From assembly GCF_002079055.1 (NCBI RefSeq), contig NC_047501.1:992001-1056000 (forward strand): 64,000 bases of DNA, read 5' to 3'. Each line of letters opens with the position of its first letter. Position 1 is the first letter of the stretch. The translations under genes and the position numbers were made by a program. Shown here piece after piece: positions 52,495-63,302 of this stretch. The stretch comes from Saccharomyces paradoxus (lineage: Eukaryota; Ascomycota; Saccharomycetes; Saccharomycetales; Saccharomycetaceae). The notes beneath the pieces were generated by a model. It did not search any database, was not told the origin of the DNA, and saw nothing but the letters and a program-made list of their open reading frames with translations.

Positions 52495-53115
52495 TTATAC
52501 AAAACCAGCTTCTGGTGGACAAACGGCCTTTAGTTGAATGGCAGTACAATAATCTGGCAATGTGTCGTCCTTACCAAAAATGTTAACAGTTGGAGTGCTT
52601 AAAATAACAGAAGCAAAATTTGGGTAACATGACGCAACTTGAACACCATAATCGGTAGCATTAAACAATTGGTTAGCTAAACCGGTTATGAGAGAAGCGT
52701 TGTCAGCAGTGTCAGCCCAGGAGTTGTATTCAATTTCACCAGTAACAGTATTGGCAAAAGGAACCATAGCATCACCAATGGATTGAGGGTTACAAGTCTT
52801 TATATTGGTGGTGAAGATAAGTGGGGAAAAGTTTTTTGTATCGTTACTGGCAATAGTGGTCAACTTTGGGAGGAATCTTGTTTCCTGGCCCAAATATCTT
52901 GCCCAAGCATCACCAGCGCTTTCGGTTAAAGCATCGGCACCAACGAAAGTAGATTGACCCAAAAATGTTCCATTTTGACCAACGACTTCCATAACGTAGG
53001 TACCACAGTGAGGTCCATGTAGGTTAGCACAAGTCACGTTAGTCAAATCAAACCTGACGGCAGTGGCAACGGAAACAAGGACGCTGAAGAAAGTAAAAAT
53101 GCTTAGGAAACTCAT
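52495..53115 (-). CDS. Secreted VEL1-family protein (YOR387C ortholog)
   Basis: A 206-residue protein that matches S. cerevisiae YOR387C, a paralog of VEL1. The start is the ATG at 53113-53115 (MSFLSIFTFF); the frame upstream opens only with TTG. Residues 1-19 form a clear signal peptide. The mature part has Cys pairs (NVTCANLHGPHCGTYV at about 25-40, ending PDYCTAIQLKAVCPPEAG) and several N-glycosylation sites, as in a small secreted protein. The S. cerevisiae genes are induced by zinc limitation; I found no perfect zinc-response element here. A TATA box (TATATAAG on the minus strand, 53201-53208) lies 86 bases upstream. Confidence 0.92.
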   Translation of the reverse strand: MSFLSIFTFFSVLVSVATAVRFDLTNVTCANLHGPHCGTYVMEVVGQNGTFLGQSTFVGADALTESAGDAWARYLGQETRFLPKLTTIASNDTKNFSPLIFTTNIKTCNPQSIGDAMVPFANTVTGEIEYNSWADTADNASLITGLANQLFNATDYGVQVASCYPNFASVILSTPTVNIFGKDDTLPDYCTAIQLKAVCPPEAGFV

Positions 53116-54665
53116 GATATGCTTGTTGTTCTTGATTTCTTGTGATTGCAAAAAAAATATTGGAAGCAGTGACTCTCCATTTTAAATGAAAATTAGGGCG
53201 CTTATATATCAATAATATTTATTTTATGCTGAAAACCTTGATGAGCATATTTGCCTTTTTCTAGTGAATGAGAATACAGATCTGGAATATATTTCTATAT
53301 TTCCAACCTCAGCGGTTACTCGCAAAAAAATTTACTGGCCCGCAGGGTGTATAGGTAGGTAATGAAAGCGACATCGTTCTGCTTCATCGTTAAAACTTCG
53401 AGAAGCGAGAGCGCATGAAAAGTACCATTTCCATTCCAGCAATAGAAGCAACACTAATTCAAAAGCCCGTTTAGGAAAGATCCGAACATAGACAGTGGTG
53501 AATAACCATGCAGGTGATAGATACTAAAAAAATAATTTTAACATTTTCGCAAGTGCCTGGTTTGATTATGCAACACTTTTTTTGACGTAGTCGAAAAAAC
53601 TGCCACAAGCCACTTCAGTTGTTATCACACAAGTCAACATTAAATATGGTTCTCAAAGTCAAACTACAGACACGCAGTCAAAGAGTAAATAATGGTATGA
53701 AGCTGCGGACTTTTGCCCACATAATTGAAAAGAAAGTGTGGTTATTCTTATTGGTAGGCAGATTAAGCTGAATATAATGGTCTGTTGAAGTAGGAAAAGC
53801 TCAGGGTTCATTGTGTCAAAGTGCTACCTCGATCGTAGACAATACCTCTGAGAAAAAAAGGTACCTTGCATGAAGTATGATGCACGGGTGCACTGATTAG
53901 AAAAATTTCAGACCGTATTTAAAGACTGTCATAGCTGGGCGGCTAATTAAAAACTGTAGAAGATAAATTAATGGATGCCAGGACGCAGCAACTGGAACTT
54001 TCTGGTGGCTTTTGTTACTGTGATATTTGACTAAAAACTTAAATCCTCAAAAGGTAATGATTATATGGGATTATGAAACAGGTCTATCCAATTTAGGCTT
54101 CCTAGGCTTTCCTTCGAGATATTTTGAAGTGAAAGAGTGGTAAATTTTGGACCCTAAACCCCCGAAAAGTTTCCATTATATATCTCTTTTCTGCAGAAGA
54201 AACTTTCGGAGTTTTGAAAGGACAATGTTTAAAGCCGGCTAGGCGCTAATCATTGAGAGTAAGATCCGTCTATAAAGCAAATAATTAACTGTGATTGTGC
54301 TACTCTTTGCAATCAATGAAGTTGATTGCGGCCTATCCCTTTACCTTTAACATTATTATTAACGACAAAAAAATCCCAAAGAAAATAACGAAGGAGGATG
54401 GCCTTTTTTCTTTTCATTTTAAACCAATGCTGTGAATATCGTTTATTGCTGGACTTTGGCAGCAAATTTTGTATATAACCATCTTATCAGCAGTTCAATA
54501 AACTGATTTTTAATAAACTGTTTTTCTATTCTTTAAAAAAAAAGGAGAGTTTTCTTGTAGAATATTTAGCTAGAGTATAAATTGGTTGTGGAAGAATATT
54601 GGAAAATATGCTAAAACAAGAAAAATAAAAGAAGATTTTTCGTCTACCAGTATTCGTAATCACTC
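53116..54665. other. Intergenic region between YOR387C and FDH1
   Basis: About 1.55 kb. The left part is the YOR387C promoter (TATA at 53201-53208). GGGTGCA at 53886-53892 is an Aft1-type core, 770 bases upstream of YOR387C and probably too distant to matter. No gene, RNA or repeat was recognised. Confidence 0.45.
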
Positions 54666-55796
54666 TTATTTCTTCTGACCATAAGCTCTGGTGGCATACA
54701 AACCATTCTGCACAATAACATCCTGTGGACGGTAATCAAAGTTCTTGGAGAAGTAACTATTTAAGATGTTCTTCACTCCTTGAGCATACCTCTTTTGGGC
54801 ATCCAGAGACGTACCACTAATATGAACAGTCATTGCGTTTCCCACGTGGTCTTTGTTGTCCATGGTCCTCCAAGGATGGTCCTTTGGTGCTGGTTGCTTA
54901 TCCCAGACATCACCACCGTAGCCAGCCAATTTGCCAGACTTGACCGCCTCCGCAACATCTTCAGCGACACAAATAGCACCTCTAGCGGTATTTACCAAGT
55001 ATGCACCGTCTTTCATGTGGGAAATAAGCTCTTTATTGAATAAACCTTTTGAATCCTTGTGCAATGGACAGTTGATGGTAACAACATCCGACTGAGCAAC
55101 CATATCTTCTAATTTCTCTACTCTCTGAACAATGTCACCTTTGCCGTTGAAAAGCTTACTAGCCTCGTTCAATCTATTGATTGCTTCGGCAGGTAGTTCC
55201 TGATAGTCGTAGTACAGTAGCTTCTTAGGATTAAATGCAACCAATCTTTCCAAAACCCTATATCCAATTCTACCGGCACCCACAGTTGAGATTACCTTGT
55301 CTTCGAGATCATACTCATTCTTAGCTACACCGGCGATATCCCACTCACCATTAATTGCCTGTTGGTGGCCACCATTATAGTTTCTTATCAAAACCAAAAT
55401 TGTGGCCATAACGTGCTCCGCAACAGAAACGACGTTGGAGCCAGTAACTTCGGTGACCGTAATCTTCCTTTCATTTGCAGCCTCTAAATCAACATGGTCA
55501 GAACCGACGCCAGCAGTGATGCAAAGCTTCAGGTTAGGTGCCTCAGCAATCCTGTTTCTCGAGATGTAGGCTGGGAAAAAGGGCGTAGTAATGACAATTT
55601 CTGCATCTTTCAATTCCCTGTCCACGGTCGAATTTGGCTCAGGGTCCTTGTCAGTGGTAGTAATCAGCTCGTATCCCTGTTCTTCAATGAACTCTCTGAT
55701 ACCAAGTTCATTTTCAATACATCCCAATAATTTTTCTTGCTCTTCAGCATGCTTACCGCCTTCGTAAAGAACTAGCAAAATCTTTCCCTTTGACAT
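54666..55796 (-). CDS. FDH1: NAD+-dependent formate dehydrogenase
   Basis: A 376-residue enzyme that matches yeast Fdh1, which oxidises formate to CO2 with NAD+ in the cytosol and protects against exogenous formate. It is a D-2-hydroxyacid dehydrogenase. The NAD motif [11 protein letters not shown] is at about residues 173-183. Other family residues include VTINCPLH (about 240-247), NTARGAICV with the catalytic Arg (about 267-275), and the catalytic His in VHISGTS (near 311). It differs from S. cerevisiae Fdh1 at about a dozen sites by memory. The frame is full length; some S. cerevisiae FDH2 copies are broken. A long AT repeat sits just upstream. Confidence 0.96.
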   Translation of the reverse strand: MSKGKILLVLYEGGKHAEEQEKLLGCIENELGIREFIEEQGYELITTTDKDPEPNSTVDRELKDAEIVITTPFFPAYISRNRIAEAPNLKLCITAGVGSDHVDLEAANERKITVTEVTGSNVVSVAEHVMATILVLIRNYNGGHQQAINGEWDIAGVAKNEYDLEDKVISTVGAGRIGYRVLERLVAFNPKKLLYYDYQELPAEAINRLNEASKLFNGKGDIVQRVEKLEDMVAQSDVVTINCPLHKDSKGLFNKELISHMKDGAYLVNTARGAICVAEDVAEAVKSGKLAGYGGDVWDKQPAPKDHPWRTMDNKDHVGNAMTVHISGTSLDAQKRYAQGVKNILNSYFSKNFDYRPQDVIVQNGLYATRAYGQKK

Positions 55797-55839
55797 CTCA
55801 GTTTCTTTTTTTTAGTTGATATGTTGTTTTGACTACTAC

Positions 55840-55843
<4 letters not shown>

Positions 55844-55871
<28 letters not shown>
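55844..55871. repeat. (AT)14 microsatellite in the FDH1 promoter
   Basis: Fourteen perfect AT units, 48-75 bases before the FDH1 ATG. The tract can supply a TATA element and is likely to vary in length, so it may tune FDH1 expression. Confidence 0.9.
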
Positions 55872-55874
<3 letters not shown>

Positions 55875-56884
55875 TACTGCTTAAATTGGATAAAAGGAAG
55901 GGACAATATATAACTAAGAATATAGCTACAAAAGCTACTTCAGGAAGAATTAAAAGAAAGCGCCAACTTCATGCCTTTTTATATGCTCTTTTTTCAATGA
56001 ATGACAATGCAGAAAGGTTTCCCCAACTTCTACTTAGCAAATGAATAATCCAAGACAGTATATTCAGCATAACGTCAGGTACTTTTATTACTGGCATGAC
56101 TTTTTTCACTCGGAGTTCTACAATCGGTGCTTTCCTAGTGAGGAAATGCCCGATTGCAAAGGGAAAAAAGGGGATAAGCTGTTTCGCTGTTGGCCCAAAC
56201 AACAGTTTTAAACTATAGCCAAACTAATAAAAAATAGAAAAGTTGGGGTCGAAACTTTCTTTCAAGCCTACTCCCGAATGATGACAAAATAGGTAACTCC
56301 CGGCACGTTTTATCTGCTGCTAAGTGCCGTGAAAAGGGAGAGTATACATTCAACGTAATGTTTTCTTTTCATAAGAAAGTAAGATTACACCAACGAAAAA
56401 GTGTAATCAGGTCTTATTTTCCCCTTAAACGTTAACTATGATGTACATTTTATTCGCACCTACAGAGTGTAAAATGATCTGTAGAAAACAAATCACACCA
56501 GGAACCTCCTTATTATATATTACCGAAATTATAAAAGGTGAAGTTCATGATTCCAGTTTCTTTTTCATCAAGGTGGTGCATTACAGTGTTAATATCACTT
56601 GCAATGACATTGTCTTGGCATTATACCAAAAAACAAGTTAACAACCGTTCTCCGGACAAAGTGAGACGCTGCCGTAAGCAGCCGCAGTGAACTACGTACG
56701 TAAAAAAAGATTGGGGTGCAAAAAATTTTTGCCAAGAGAAAAACTAAACAAAATAAAAAAAAGAAACTTGCGCCCCTTCAGTATTAAAGATGAAAGATAT
56801 TTGGAAGATAAAAAAAATTTTAAAAAAAAGATCTATGGCCTCAGCTCTCGAAGAATCCATTGATCATTGCTTAGATAAATAATA
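55872..56884. promoter_or_regulatory. FDH1/YOR389W divergent region with Aft1-type site
   Basis: About 1 kb between divergent genes. GGGTGCA at 56714-56720, 165 bases before YOR389W, is an exact Aft1 core within TTGGGGTGCAAAAAA. A-rich runs fill 56755-56830. The short frame at 56438-56641 (67 codons) is not recognised. Confidence 0.55.
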
Positions 56885-58750
56885 ATGCGATTCCATCGTC
56901 AAGGTGTCTCAGCCACCGTAGGCGTACTGCTGATTATTCTGTTCGGTTTCTGTTGGAAGTTATCTGGATCTTATGGCATAGTATCAACTGCCCTACCACA
57001 CAACGACTCTGCAACTAAAATTTCAAATGCACCTTCTATACGGTGGGATAATTACCATGAGTTTGTCAGAGACATTGATTTCGATAACAGCACGGCTATC
57101 TTCAATTCCATTCGAGCTGCTTTAAGACAATCTCCATCAGATATACATCCTGTTGGTGTATCTTATTTCCCCGCCGTAATCCCCAAGGGAACTTTAATGT
57201 ACCATGCCGGATCAAAAGTGCCAACCACTTTCGAATGGCTAGCTATGGACCACGAGTTCAGCTACTCTTTTGGCTTGAGGTCGCCATCATATGGAAGAAA
57301 ATCTCTGGAAAGAAGGCATGGGAGATTCGGCAATGGCACACATGGCGATCGTCCAAAGGGGCCACCACCACCAGACGAAAGAGGTCGTAGTTCTCAAAAG
57401 ATGCTTACTTATAGAGCAGCACGGGACCTCAACAAATTTCTTTATCTTGATGGGGCTTCCGCTGCGAAAACTGATTCAGGAGAGATGGACACGCAGCTAA
57501 TGTTGTCGAATGTTATCAAGAAGAAATTGGACCTTCCAGATGACGGTGAAAACGAACGAATGGTAGAACGACTCTACGCCGCCAGAATATGTAAGTGGGG
57601 AAAACCGCTCGGGCTTGACGGAGTCATTAGGGTGGAGGTTGGCTTTGAAGTCATCTTGTGTGATTTTTCGGCTGACAACGTCGAGCTCGTCTCAATGCTA
57701 GACATGGTTCATCCGAACCAATACCTGGGTCTGCCATCACCTACCGTCATATCAAAGGAAGAGGGTTGGCCTCTAGATGAGGACGGAAATCTAGTTGAAG
57801 ATCAGCTAACGGATGACCAAAAGGCGATTCTCGAAAGAGAAGATGGTTGGGAGAAGGCTTTATCTAATTTCAACGCCGTTAAGAGTTTCAATTGGTTAAG
57901 AGCGGGTGCAGCTCATGACAACGGGGAGCATCGAATCCATATTGACTACAGGTACCTAGTGAGCGGAATAAACAGGACTTACATTGCTCCTGATCCTAAC
58001 AACAGAAGATTACTTGATGAGGGAATGACATGGGAAAAACAACTGGAGATGGTTGATGAACTAGAGAAGGCTCTGGAAGTCGGGTTTGACGCCACACAAA
58101 GTATGGACTGGCAATTAGCATTCGATGAGCTTGTCATTAAATTTGCACCATTGATAAAATCTGTTAGTAACATACTGAACAGCGATGGTGATATTAATGA
58201 GTCAATTGCCATCAATGCGACAGCACTCACGTTGAACTTTTGTCTTCGGTTTGAGGCTGCAAGTAACAACAGTGATCAATTCGGTAGTGGGAAAGATTTT
58301 GCTCTATACCAATATGTCAGTCCATACCAGGACTTGAAAACGGATGCAGACTTTTTGATTTGGTCATCTGCTGTCAGCGTTGTCGGAGAAATTGTTGATG
58401 TCATTTATAAAGTGAATGATTTATTGATACCTGAAGTTTACTCTTTTATGAAAGATAATACAACTTCCAGAGACTTGCAAGAGCATGTTGAAACGGCTCG
58501 CTCCGCTGTCGATGGCTTAATTGAATCTTTAGGGTGGATTGAGCTAAATTACCGTTGTGAGACGCAATGCAATTGGGATGAAGTTTGCTACACTCCTTCT
58601 TGGGGCCCATCTCCAATGGGCATGACTGACCCAGATTCCCATAATGAGGGATTTGGAACGCACTTTGATGAATCTCGACAAAGATTGGTTATTAACAATA
58701 AACTACAATGTATCAGTATAAATGATTTGATGGTTAATCATAACCATTAA
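56885..58750 (+). CDS. Secretory-pathway protein of unknown function (YOR389W ortholog)
   Basis: A 621-residue protein that matches S. cerevisiae YOR389W, which has subtelomeric relatives (YPL277C/YPL278C) on chromosome XVI. The role is unknown. Residues 8-30 are a hydrophobic signal sequence or anchor (VGVLLIILFGFCWKLSG). The long remainder has many N-glycosylation sites and few Cys until the end (RCETQCNWDEVCYTPSWGPS at about 559-578), so it probably faces the ER lumen or cell exterior. A charged, Pro-rich loop (about 150-175, KGPPPPDERGRSS) is present. The reading frame is intact. One Aft1 core lies upstream, which hints at iron regulation. Confidence 0.87.
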   Translation: MRFHRQGVSATVGVLLIILFGFCWKLSGSYGIVSTALPHNDSATKISNAPSIRWDNYHEFVRDIDFDNSTAIFNSIRAALRQSPSDIHPVGVSYFPAVIPKGTLMYHAGSKVPTTFEWLAMDHEFSYSFGLRSPSYGRKSLERRHGRFGNGTHGDRPKGPPPPDERGRSSQKMLTYRAARDLNKFLYLDGASAAKTDSGEMDTQLMLSNVIKKKLDLPDDGENERMVERLYAARICKWGKPLGLDGVIRVEVGFEVILCDFSADNVELVSMLDMVHPNQYLGLPSPTVISKEEGWPLDEDGNLVEDQLTDDQKAILEREDGWEKALSNFNAVKSFNWLRAGAAHDNGEHRIHIDYRYLVSGINRTYIAPDPNNRRLLDEGMTWEKQLEMVDELEKALEVGFDATQSMDWQLAFDELVIKFAPLIKSVSNILNSDGDINESIAINATALTLNFCLRFEAASNNSDQFGSGKDFALYQYVSPYQDLKTDADFLIWSSAVSVVGEIVDVIYKVNDLLIPEVYSFMKDNTTSRDLQEHVETARSAVDGLIESLGWIELNYRCETQCNWDEVCYTPSWGPSPMGMTDPDSHNEGFGTHFDESRQRLVINNKLQCISINDLMVNHNH

Positions 58751-59697
58751 AACTTCCCGTGAGAAGACCAATATGGGACAGTATGAAGAGTATGAATTCC
58801 AGATGATTCAGTAATAATTATGATGTTTGTTAGGATTCGAGTGATACAATTATATTTCAAAGGAGTAATTCAAAAAAGCACAGCTGAAGGCAGCCAAGTA
58901 GGAAAGAGCTAAAAAAGAGAAAAATAAAGCCTAAAAAAGATCAGAAAAAAAAGCTACAACGAAAGTTTTGGATATAATAGTATTTGTAGACATTTCTGCT
59001 TAAATAACCACAGGGGAAATTACATCGACTATTTATCTTTGTAGTATATTAAGATGTATCGGAAACGCCAATTAGAGGCGCCTTTCATTGCTGTAAATGT
59101 ATCACAATTACGAACTGCCTGAGAGATTTAAAGCACGGTGACAGTCATGCTAACGAGATGTTAGACTTCCACGTTGTGTTTATATATAGATCAGTTATCT
59201 GTCCAATACTTTTTTATTTTCTTCTTATTTTCCCAAAAAAAAATAAATTAACAGATAGCATGATATGAAATCAAGATAAAGACATGGTATAAAAGGCAAG
59301 GGAGGGCAGCATTGTAAAGTAAAACAACAGCGCTTGATTTATGTATAATGAATAGCATTATTTAGTAGCGACCCAATGAGTACACGCTAATATTGTATGG
59401 CAATGATACAAGAGTAGAGAGACAGAGTGAGTTTTGATAAGTATGCCGGAAGGATGGTGACTATGTTGGAGTCAGTATCAGTGAGGAGTCGTGATGTAGG
59501 AAAGCTTTACAGACAAAGTGGTGTCACTTCTTTTTATATAACGATGAAAATCACTTTTGACGCAATATTGGAAGAGATAAAAAAAACAAGTGAAATAAAT
59601 GCTAAAGGTTGGCAATTATTGCAGCCATTATTATTAGTGTTAAGTGGGGCAAGAATCTGCGGTTATCTAATTATTTAATCGAGGGTCTAATGCTCCG
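58751..59697. other. Intergenic region between YOR389W and FEX1
   Basis: About 0.95 kb. A plus-strand frame (59427-59678) opens with GTG and its first ATG is at 59454, leaving about 74 codons; I do not support it as a gene. No clear factor site for FEX1 was seen. Confidence 0.45.
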
Positions 59698-60825
59698 ATG
59701 ATTTTCAATCCTGTCATATCAAATCACAGGTTGAGCCATTATATCCATGTTTTCTGTACATTCACGACGTTCTGCATATTAGGTACTGAAACACGTCAGG
59801 CTATAACGGCGCTTTCCTCCTACACTCCGGCCTTCGTTACTGCTCCCACCGTTCTCTGGTCTAACTGTTCATCCTGCATACTAATGGGGATCATGCAATC
59901 TTTAAATGCTTACACTTGGATGAAAGATCACCAAGTCTTGTTTTTAGGTGTAACTACTGGGTACTGTGGTGCCCTGTCTTCCTTTTCTAGTATGCTGCTA
60001 GAAGTGTTTGAGCACTCCACAAACTTAACTAACGCTAATATCGCTTATCACACAAAACTGCCAAACAGAGCTTACGGAATAATGGAATTTTTATCTGTCT
60101 TGCTCGTCCATCTTATGGTGTCTATGGGTAGTCTTATTTTTGGTAGACAGCTTGGTAAGGAAGTCATTGTTGCTTACGGTTCTAGTGCTTTTTCTAAGCC
60201 ATATAGCCCTCCTTCAGACACTGTAACCGCAAATGCCGGTGATGTTGATACACAGGAAATGGAAAAAAATATTCTTGAGTTCAAATTCAAAACTCCAGCA
60301 CCATTTTTTAGGAAATTCTTTGATATCGTGGATAAACTCGCGTGCGCACTAGCTTTTCCACTAATTATTCTGTTTGTGGTTTTGTGTGCCTACTACGAGA
60401 ATTATTCGAGGGGCAAGTGGACATTGCCATGTCTATTTGGAATTTTTGCTGGTTTTCTAAGATATTGGTTGGCAGAAATGTTTAACAAAACAAACAAAAA
60501 GTTTCCATTGGGTACGTTCTTGGCAAACATTTTCGCCACTTTATTGATTGGCATATTTACCATGGTGCAACGTGGTAAGAAACACTCCTTCACAGACGTT
60601 CCAATTGTAGACTCATTGAATTCATGTCATATTGTTTCTGCCTTAATATCAGGATTTTGCGGCACTTTGAGTACCATTAGCACGTTTATCAATGAAGGGT
60701 ATAAGCTATCATTTATTAACATGCTCATTTATTATACTATTTCGATCGCAACTTCATACTGCTTGTTGGTGATAACTCTCGGATCCTATGCTTGGACTAG
60801 AGGATTGACTCGTCCGGTTTGTTAG
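59698..60825 (+). CDS. FEX1: Plasma-membrane fluoride exporter
   Basis: A 375-residue membrane protein that matches yeast Fex1, the Fluc/CrcB-family channel that exports fluoride. The single chain holds two CrcB-like halves joined by an extra membrane helix. The first half has APTVLWSNCSSCILMG (about 49-64) and GYCGALSSFSS (about 87-97). The second has PLGTFLANIFATLLIG (about 267-282) and GFCGTLSTISTF (about 317-328). The conserved Asn and the Ser/Thr triads that line the fluoride path are present in both, in line with an active protein. The FEX1-HSP33-ERR order is repeated on the S. cerevisiae chromosome XVI left end. Confidence 0.95.
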   Translation: MIFNPVISNHRLSHYIHVFCTFTTFCILGTETRQAITALSSYTPAFVTAPTVLWSNCSSCILMGIMQSLNAYTWMKDHQVLFLGVTTGYCGALSSFSSMLLEVFEHSTNLTNANIAYHTKLPNRAYGIMEFLSVLLVHLMVSMGSLIFGRQLGKEVIVAYGSSAFSKPYSPPSDTVTANAGDVDTQEMEKNILEFKFKTPAPFFRKFFDIVDKLACALAFPLIILFVVLCAYYENYSRGKWTLPCLFGIFAGFLRYWLAEMFNKTNKKFPLGTFLANIFATLLIGIFTMVQRGKKHSFTDVPIVDSLNSCHIVSALISGFCGTLSTISTFINEGYKLSFINMLIYYTISIATSYCLLVITLGSYAWTRGLTRPVC

Positions 60826-61405
60826 GATCTTTTCTTTATACTTTTCCTCGCGTTATTGTCTCTTTTTTTTTTTTTGAGATCAGACCCTTGTTTAACACAT
60901 CCTTACTCACCACTGCGGTTTATTGTAATATTTTGTGAGATTTATGAATACAGTACGATACATTACCTATTACTACGAGATGATAGATTTCCTATTTTCC
61001 ATATACCAATTAATTACTTCAAAAAAAGAACAAAAAGAAAGATAGAGAAAAGTTGTGTATAAAAAAAAAAAAATACTCCAGCTTAAGCGTATCCACAGAC
61101 AAGGACTTGAGGGGGCATACTTCCAATTGCAATCCACGTGTTTCGTGAATAGCAAATGATCTCATGGTACCGCGTTTTTTTATATAGATACATTATTTGT
61201 GTCACGTGTGACTACGAACAGTACCACACTAAGGACTAAGGTCTACTATTTAGTCGTTCTCTATATATTTCTCATTCTGACATAATCGGTGCTACTCGCG
61301 TGTCTTTTCTTTTACCCTTCGAGCCATCGAAGTGTTAGCCTTCTCTTCAAAGGACCTGAGAATGATTAGAGAAAAGCTCCCATTAACAATTTCCTTTGTC
61401 TCTTT
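60826..61405. other. Intergenic region between FEX1 and HSP33 (convergent)
   Basis: A 580-base convergent 3' region with T- and A-runs (60862-60874 and 61061-61072). CACGTG at 61136-61141 and CACGTG at 61203-61208 are E-box cores, but both genes end here, so their role is unclear. Confidence 0.45.
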
Positions 61406-62119
61406 TTAGCTATATAATGCGTTTATAGCTCTGATGGTAGTCGAATAGGATGAATTTGCATTGACACCGGTAACTAACTTTCCATCGGTAATGGAATAGT
61501 CATCCCAGGGGTGAATTGGGGCCAAATACTTGGCTCCATTCTTCTTCGCAACACGTTCAACAGTTGTTAAGTTTCTGCTTCTCAAAATGTCGTCAACTCC
61601 TAGGGCAATTTCACCGTCGAGCGGAAAGCCAGTTATAGCTTTGCCTTCAATTAGTGGCCTTCCAATTTTGATATCTGTTAATCCATCGAAAAGGAGGGGT
61701 CCATGACAGATGGCCGCGATCACACCGCCGTTGGCATATATTTTCGATGCAATATCCTGCAGATTTTTAGCTTTTGGATAGTCAAATAGAGCACCATGTC
61801 CAGCAGATACGAAAAGAATTTTATATTCGTTGGCGTCAACTTCATTTGAACTCTTGATCCTAGCTAATGCCTTATTAAAGGCAGATTTTTTCGTTTCAAA
61901 GTTCATCTTATCCTCACCACCTATAAAGCTCTTTGGCAAGTAATGTTCATCCCAGCCGAAGTGGCCATTCTCAGAAACGAAGTCCACTTCGAAACCATGC
62001 TTTTCGAATGTCTCGAACGATCGCAAGATCTCAACTACAAAAACACCTGTTTTGGCACCATCTTTGTAGAAGGGACCGTGATATGAAGTAAGGGATATCA
62101 AAGCTCTTTTCGGAGTCAT
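61406..62119 (-). CDS. HSP33: DJ-1/PfpI-family stress protein (Hsp31-like)
   Basis: A 237-residue protein that matches yeast Hsp33 of the Hsp31-34 group, DJ-1/PfpI proteins linked to glyoxalase or chaperone activity in stationary phase. The catalytic triad seems whole: Glu30 (VVEILRSF), nucleophile Cys138 in AAICHGP, His139 and Glu170. The ATG at 62117-62119 ([10 protein letters not shown]) is used; the frame extends 30 codons but opens with TTG. It differs from S. cerevisiae at about 7% of residues by memory. HSP33 is one of several subtelomeric copies that share DNA; gene conversion may blur its identity with HSP32/SNO4. Two AGGGG elements lie upstream. Confidence 0.9.
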   Translation of the reverse strand: MTPKRALISLTSYHGPFYKDGAKTGVFVVEILRSFETFEKHGFEVDFVSENGHFGWDEHYLPKSFIGGEDKMNFETKKSAFNKALARIKSSNEVDANEYKILFVSAGHGALFDYPKAKNLQDIASKIYANGGVIAAICHGPLLFDGLTDIKIGRPLIEGKAITGFPLDGEIALGVDDILRSRNLTTVERVAKKNGAKYLAPIHPWDDYSITDGKLVTGVNANSSYSTTIRAINALYS

Positions 62120-62212
62120 TGCAACACCAGTTATCTTTCCGAATAAAAGAAGAAAGAGTTCCAAAAATATGACTAACTTTCCGCGAATGGTTTGGAGGTA
62201 AGGAAACAAAAG

Positions 62213-62313
62213 AAATCAAACTTATATACACCGTTTCTCCTATCCTTTGCCAAACTCTTTAAAACCGACCCCTTGACTATACCCATGCATTAGGCATCTG
62301 TTTCAAGTCCCCT
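62213..62313 (-). promoter_or_regulatory. HSP33 promoter: TATA and two STREs
   Basis: On the HSP33 strand, TATATAAG lies near 62220-62227. AGGGG stress elements (CCCCT on plus) are at 62269-62273 and 62309-62313, 150-194 bases upstream. They suit Msn2/4 control in stress and stationary phase. Confidence 0.6.
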
Positions 62314-63302
62314 AAATTGTAATAGTTCTTTATGGCATACGCAAATAGATGAAGGGAAATGTCACAGCATTTAATAAATCCGGGCAAAAATGCATTTCTT
62401 TTCTTGGCGCGGGGTCGCTCGCTGATTACGTAACACGCACACAAATGATATTTAGCTAATTTAGCTAAAGGTTACCACCTGTTTTTAAAAGGATGTAAAT
62501 CAAATAACTGGCTAAAAAAAATGTCTGGGTAGTCGCATCTCTGGCCACTCCCTCTTACACTAGCTTTGTCATTGCTAAACAACAAATGTCAGTATAAAGT
62601 GTTTGTAGTTTCTACGTCGCTGGAAATGAAAATAATCAGTATCAGCATATGTACCTCACTTCTATTAAGAATAATTAAAAGAAATAAAAAGAAATAACAA
62701 AAGAAAGAAAGAAAGAAGGAGAATTCTCTGACCGCCGTTCTTGTATTTATTCCAGAGTGGGGAGATAAAAAAGAAAAGAAAAAATGGTAGGAATCACCCA
62801 GGTATATTTGTAGCACATGTTAGAGATTCAGGACGCGAGCAGGCTATCCGCCGTGTTAAAGTCTCTTTCACAGACATAAAAATCGGCCCTGTAGAAAATG
62901 CCACAGATATCCCCAAATGGAGAAGACCGTTTAAAATAGACTATTATTTGGCTATGAGGCTGGAATAAGGGGTGGGGCCACAAACAAAGTGCAGGGGATG
63001 AGTGGTAGGTATAGTAATAACTTGGACTTGTTCAGAGATTATCATTCTTGGCACAAAGAGATAGTGTTCAAGGATCCTCCCAGTTTAGCTAACCTGGTTA
63101 GTATTTTAAGTATATAATAGAACAAGAGTAGGTGCCAGGTTACGTGTAATTTCCGATGTTCCTTATTCGTTCAAAACGCGATCTCCCGTACATCTAAGTA
63201 AGAGTACGTTTCTACGCTATAATAGTTCTTTTAGTTGTTCTTTTTCTTGCAATAAGAATACTAAAAGGAGTCGGGAAAGAAATCGAATCTTAGCAATAAA
63301 AC
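62314..63302. other. Intergenic region between HSP33 and the ERR pseudogene
   Basis: About 1 kb. Purine-rich runs (AAAGAAAGAAAGAAAG-like, 62670-62715) stand out. A plus-strand frame at 62741-62968 opens with TTG and is not supported, though a small uncharacterised frame (YOR392W) is annotated near here in S. cerevisiae. No other signal was seen. Confidence 0.4.

Noticed and set aside
53221-53260. Zap1 zinc-response element upstream of YOR387C
   Set aside because: ACCTTGATGAG matches only part of ACCTTNAAGGT, too weak to report as a site.
59427-59678. 83-codon frame before FEX1
   Set aside because: It opens with GTG; the ATG version is short and ends just before FEX1, as expected by chance.
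62120-62209. 30-codon N-terminal extension of HSP33
   Set aside because: It opens with TTG; DJ-1-family proteins start close to the first beta strand, as with [10 protein letters not shown].
62741-62968. 75-codon frame before the ERR pseudogene
   Set aside because: It opens with TTG and no sequence match to a known protein was recognised.
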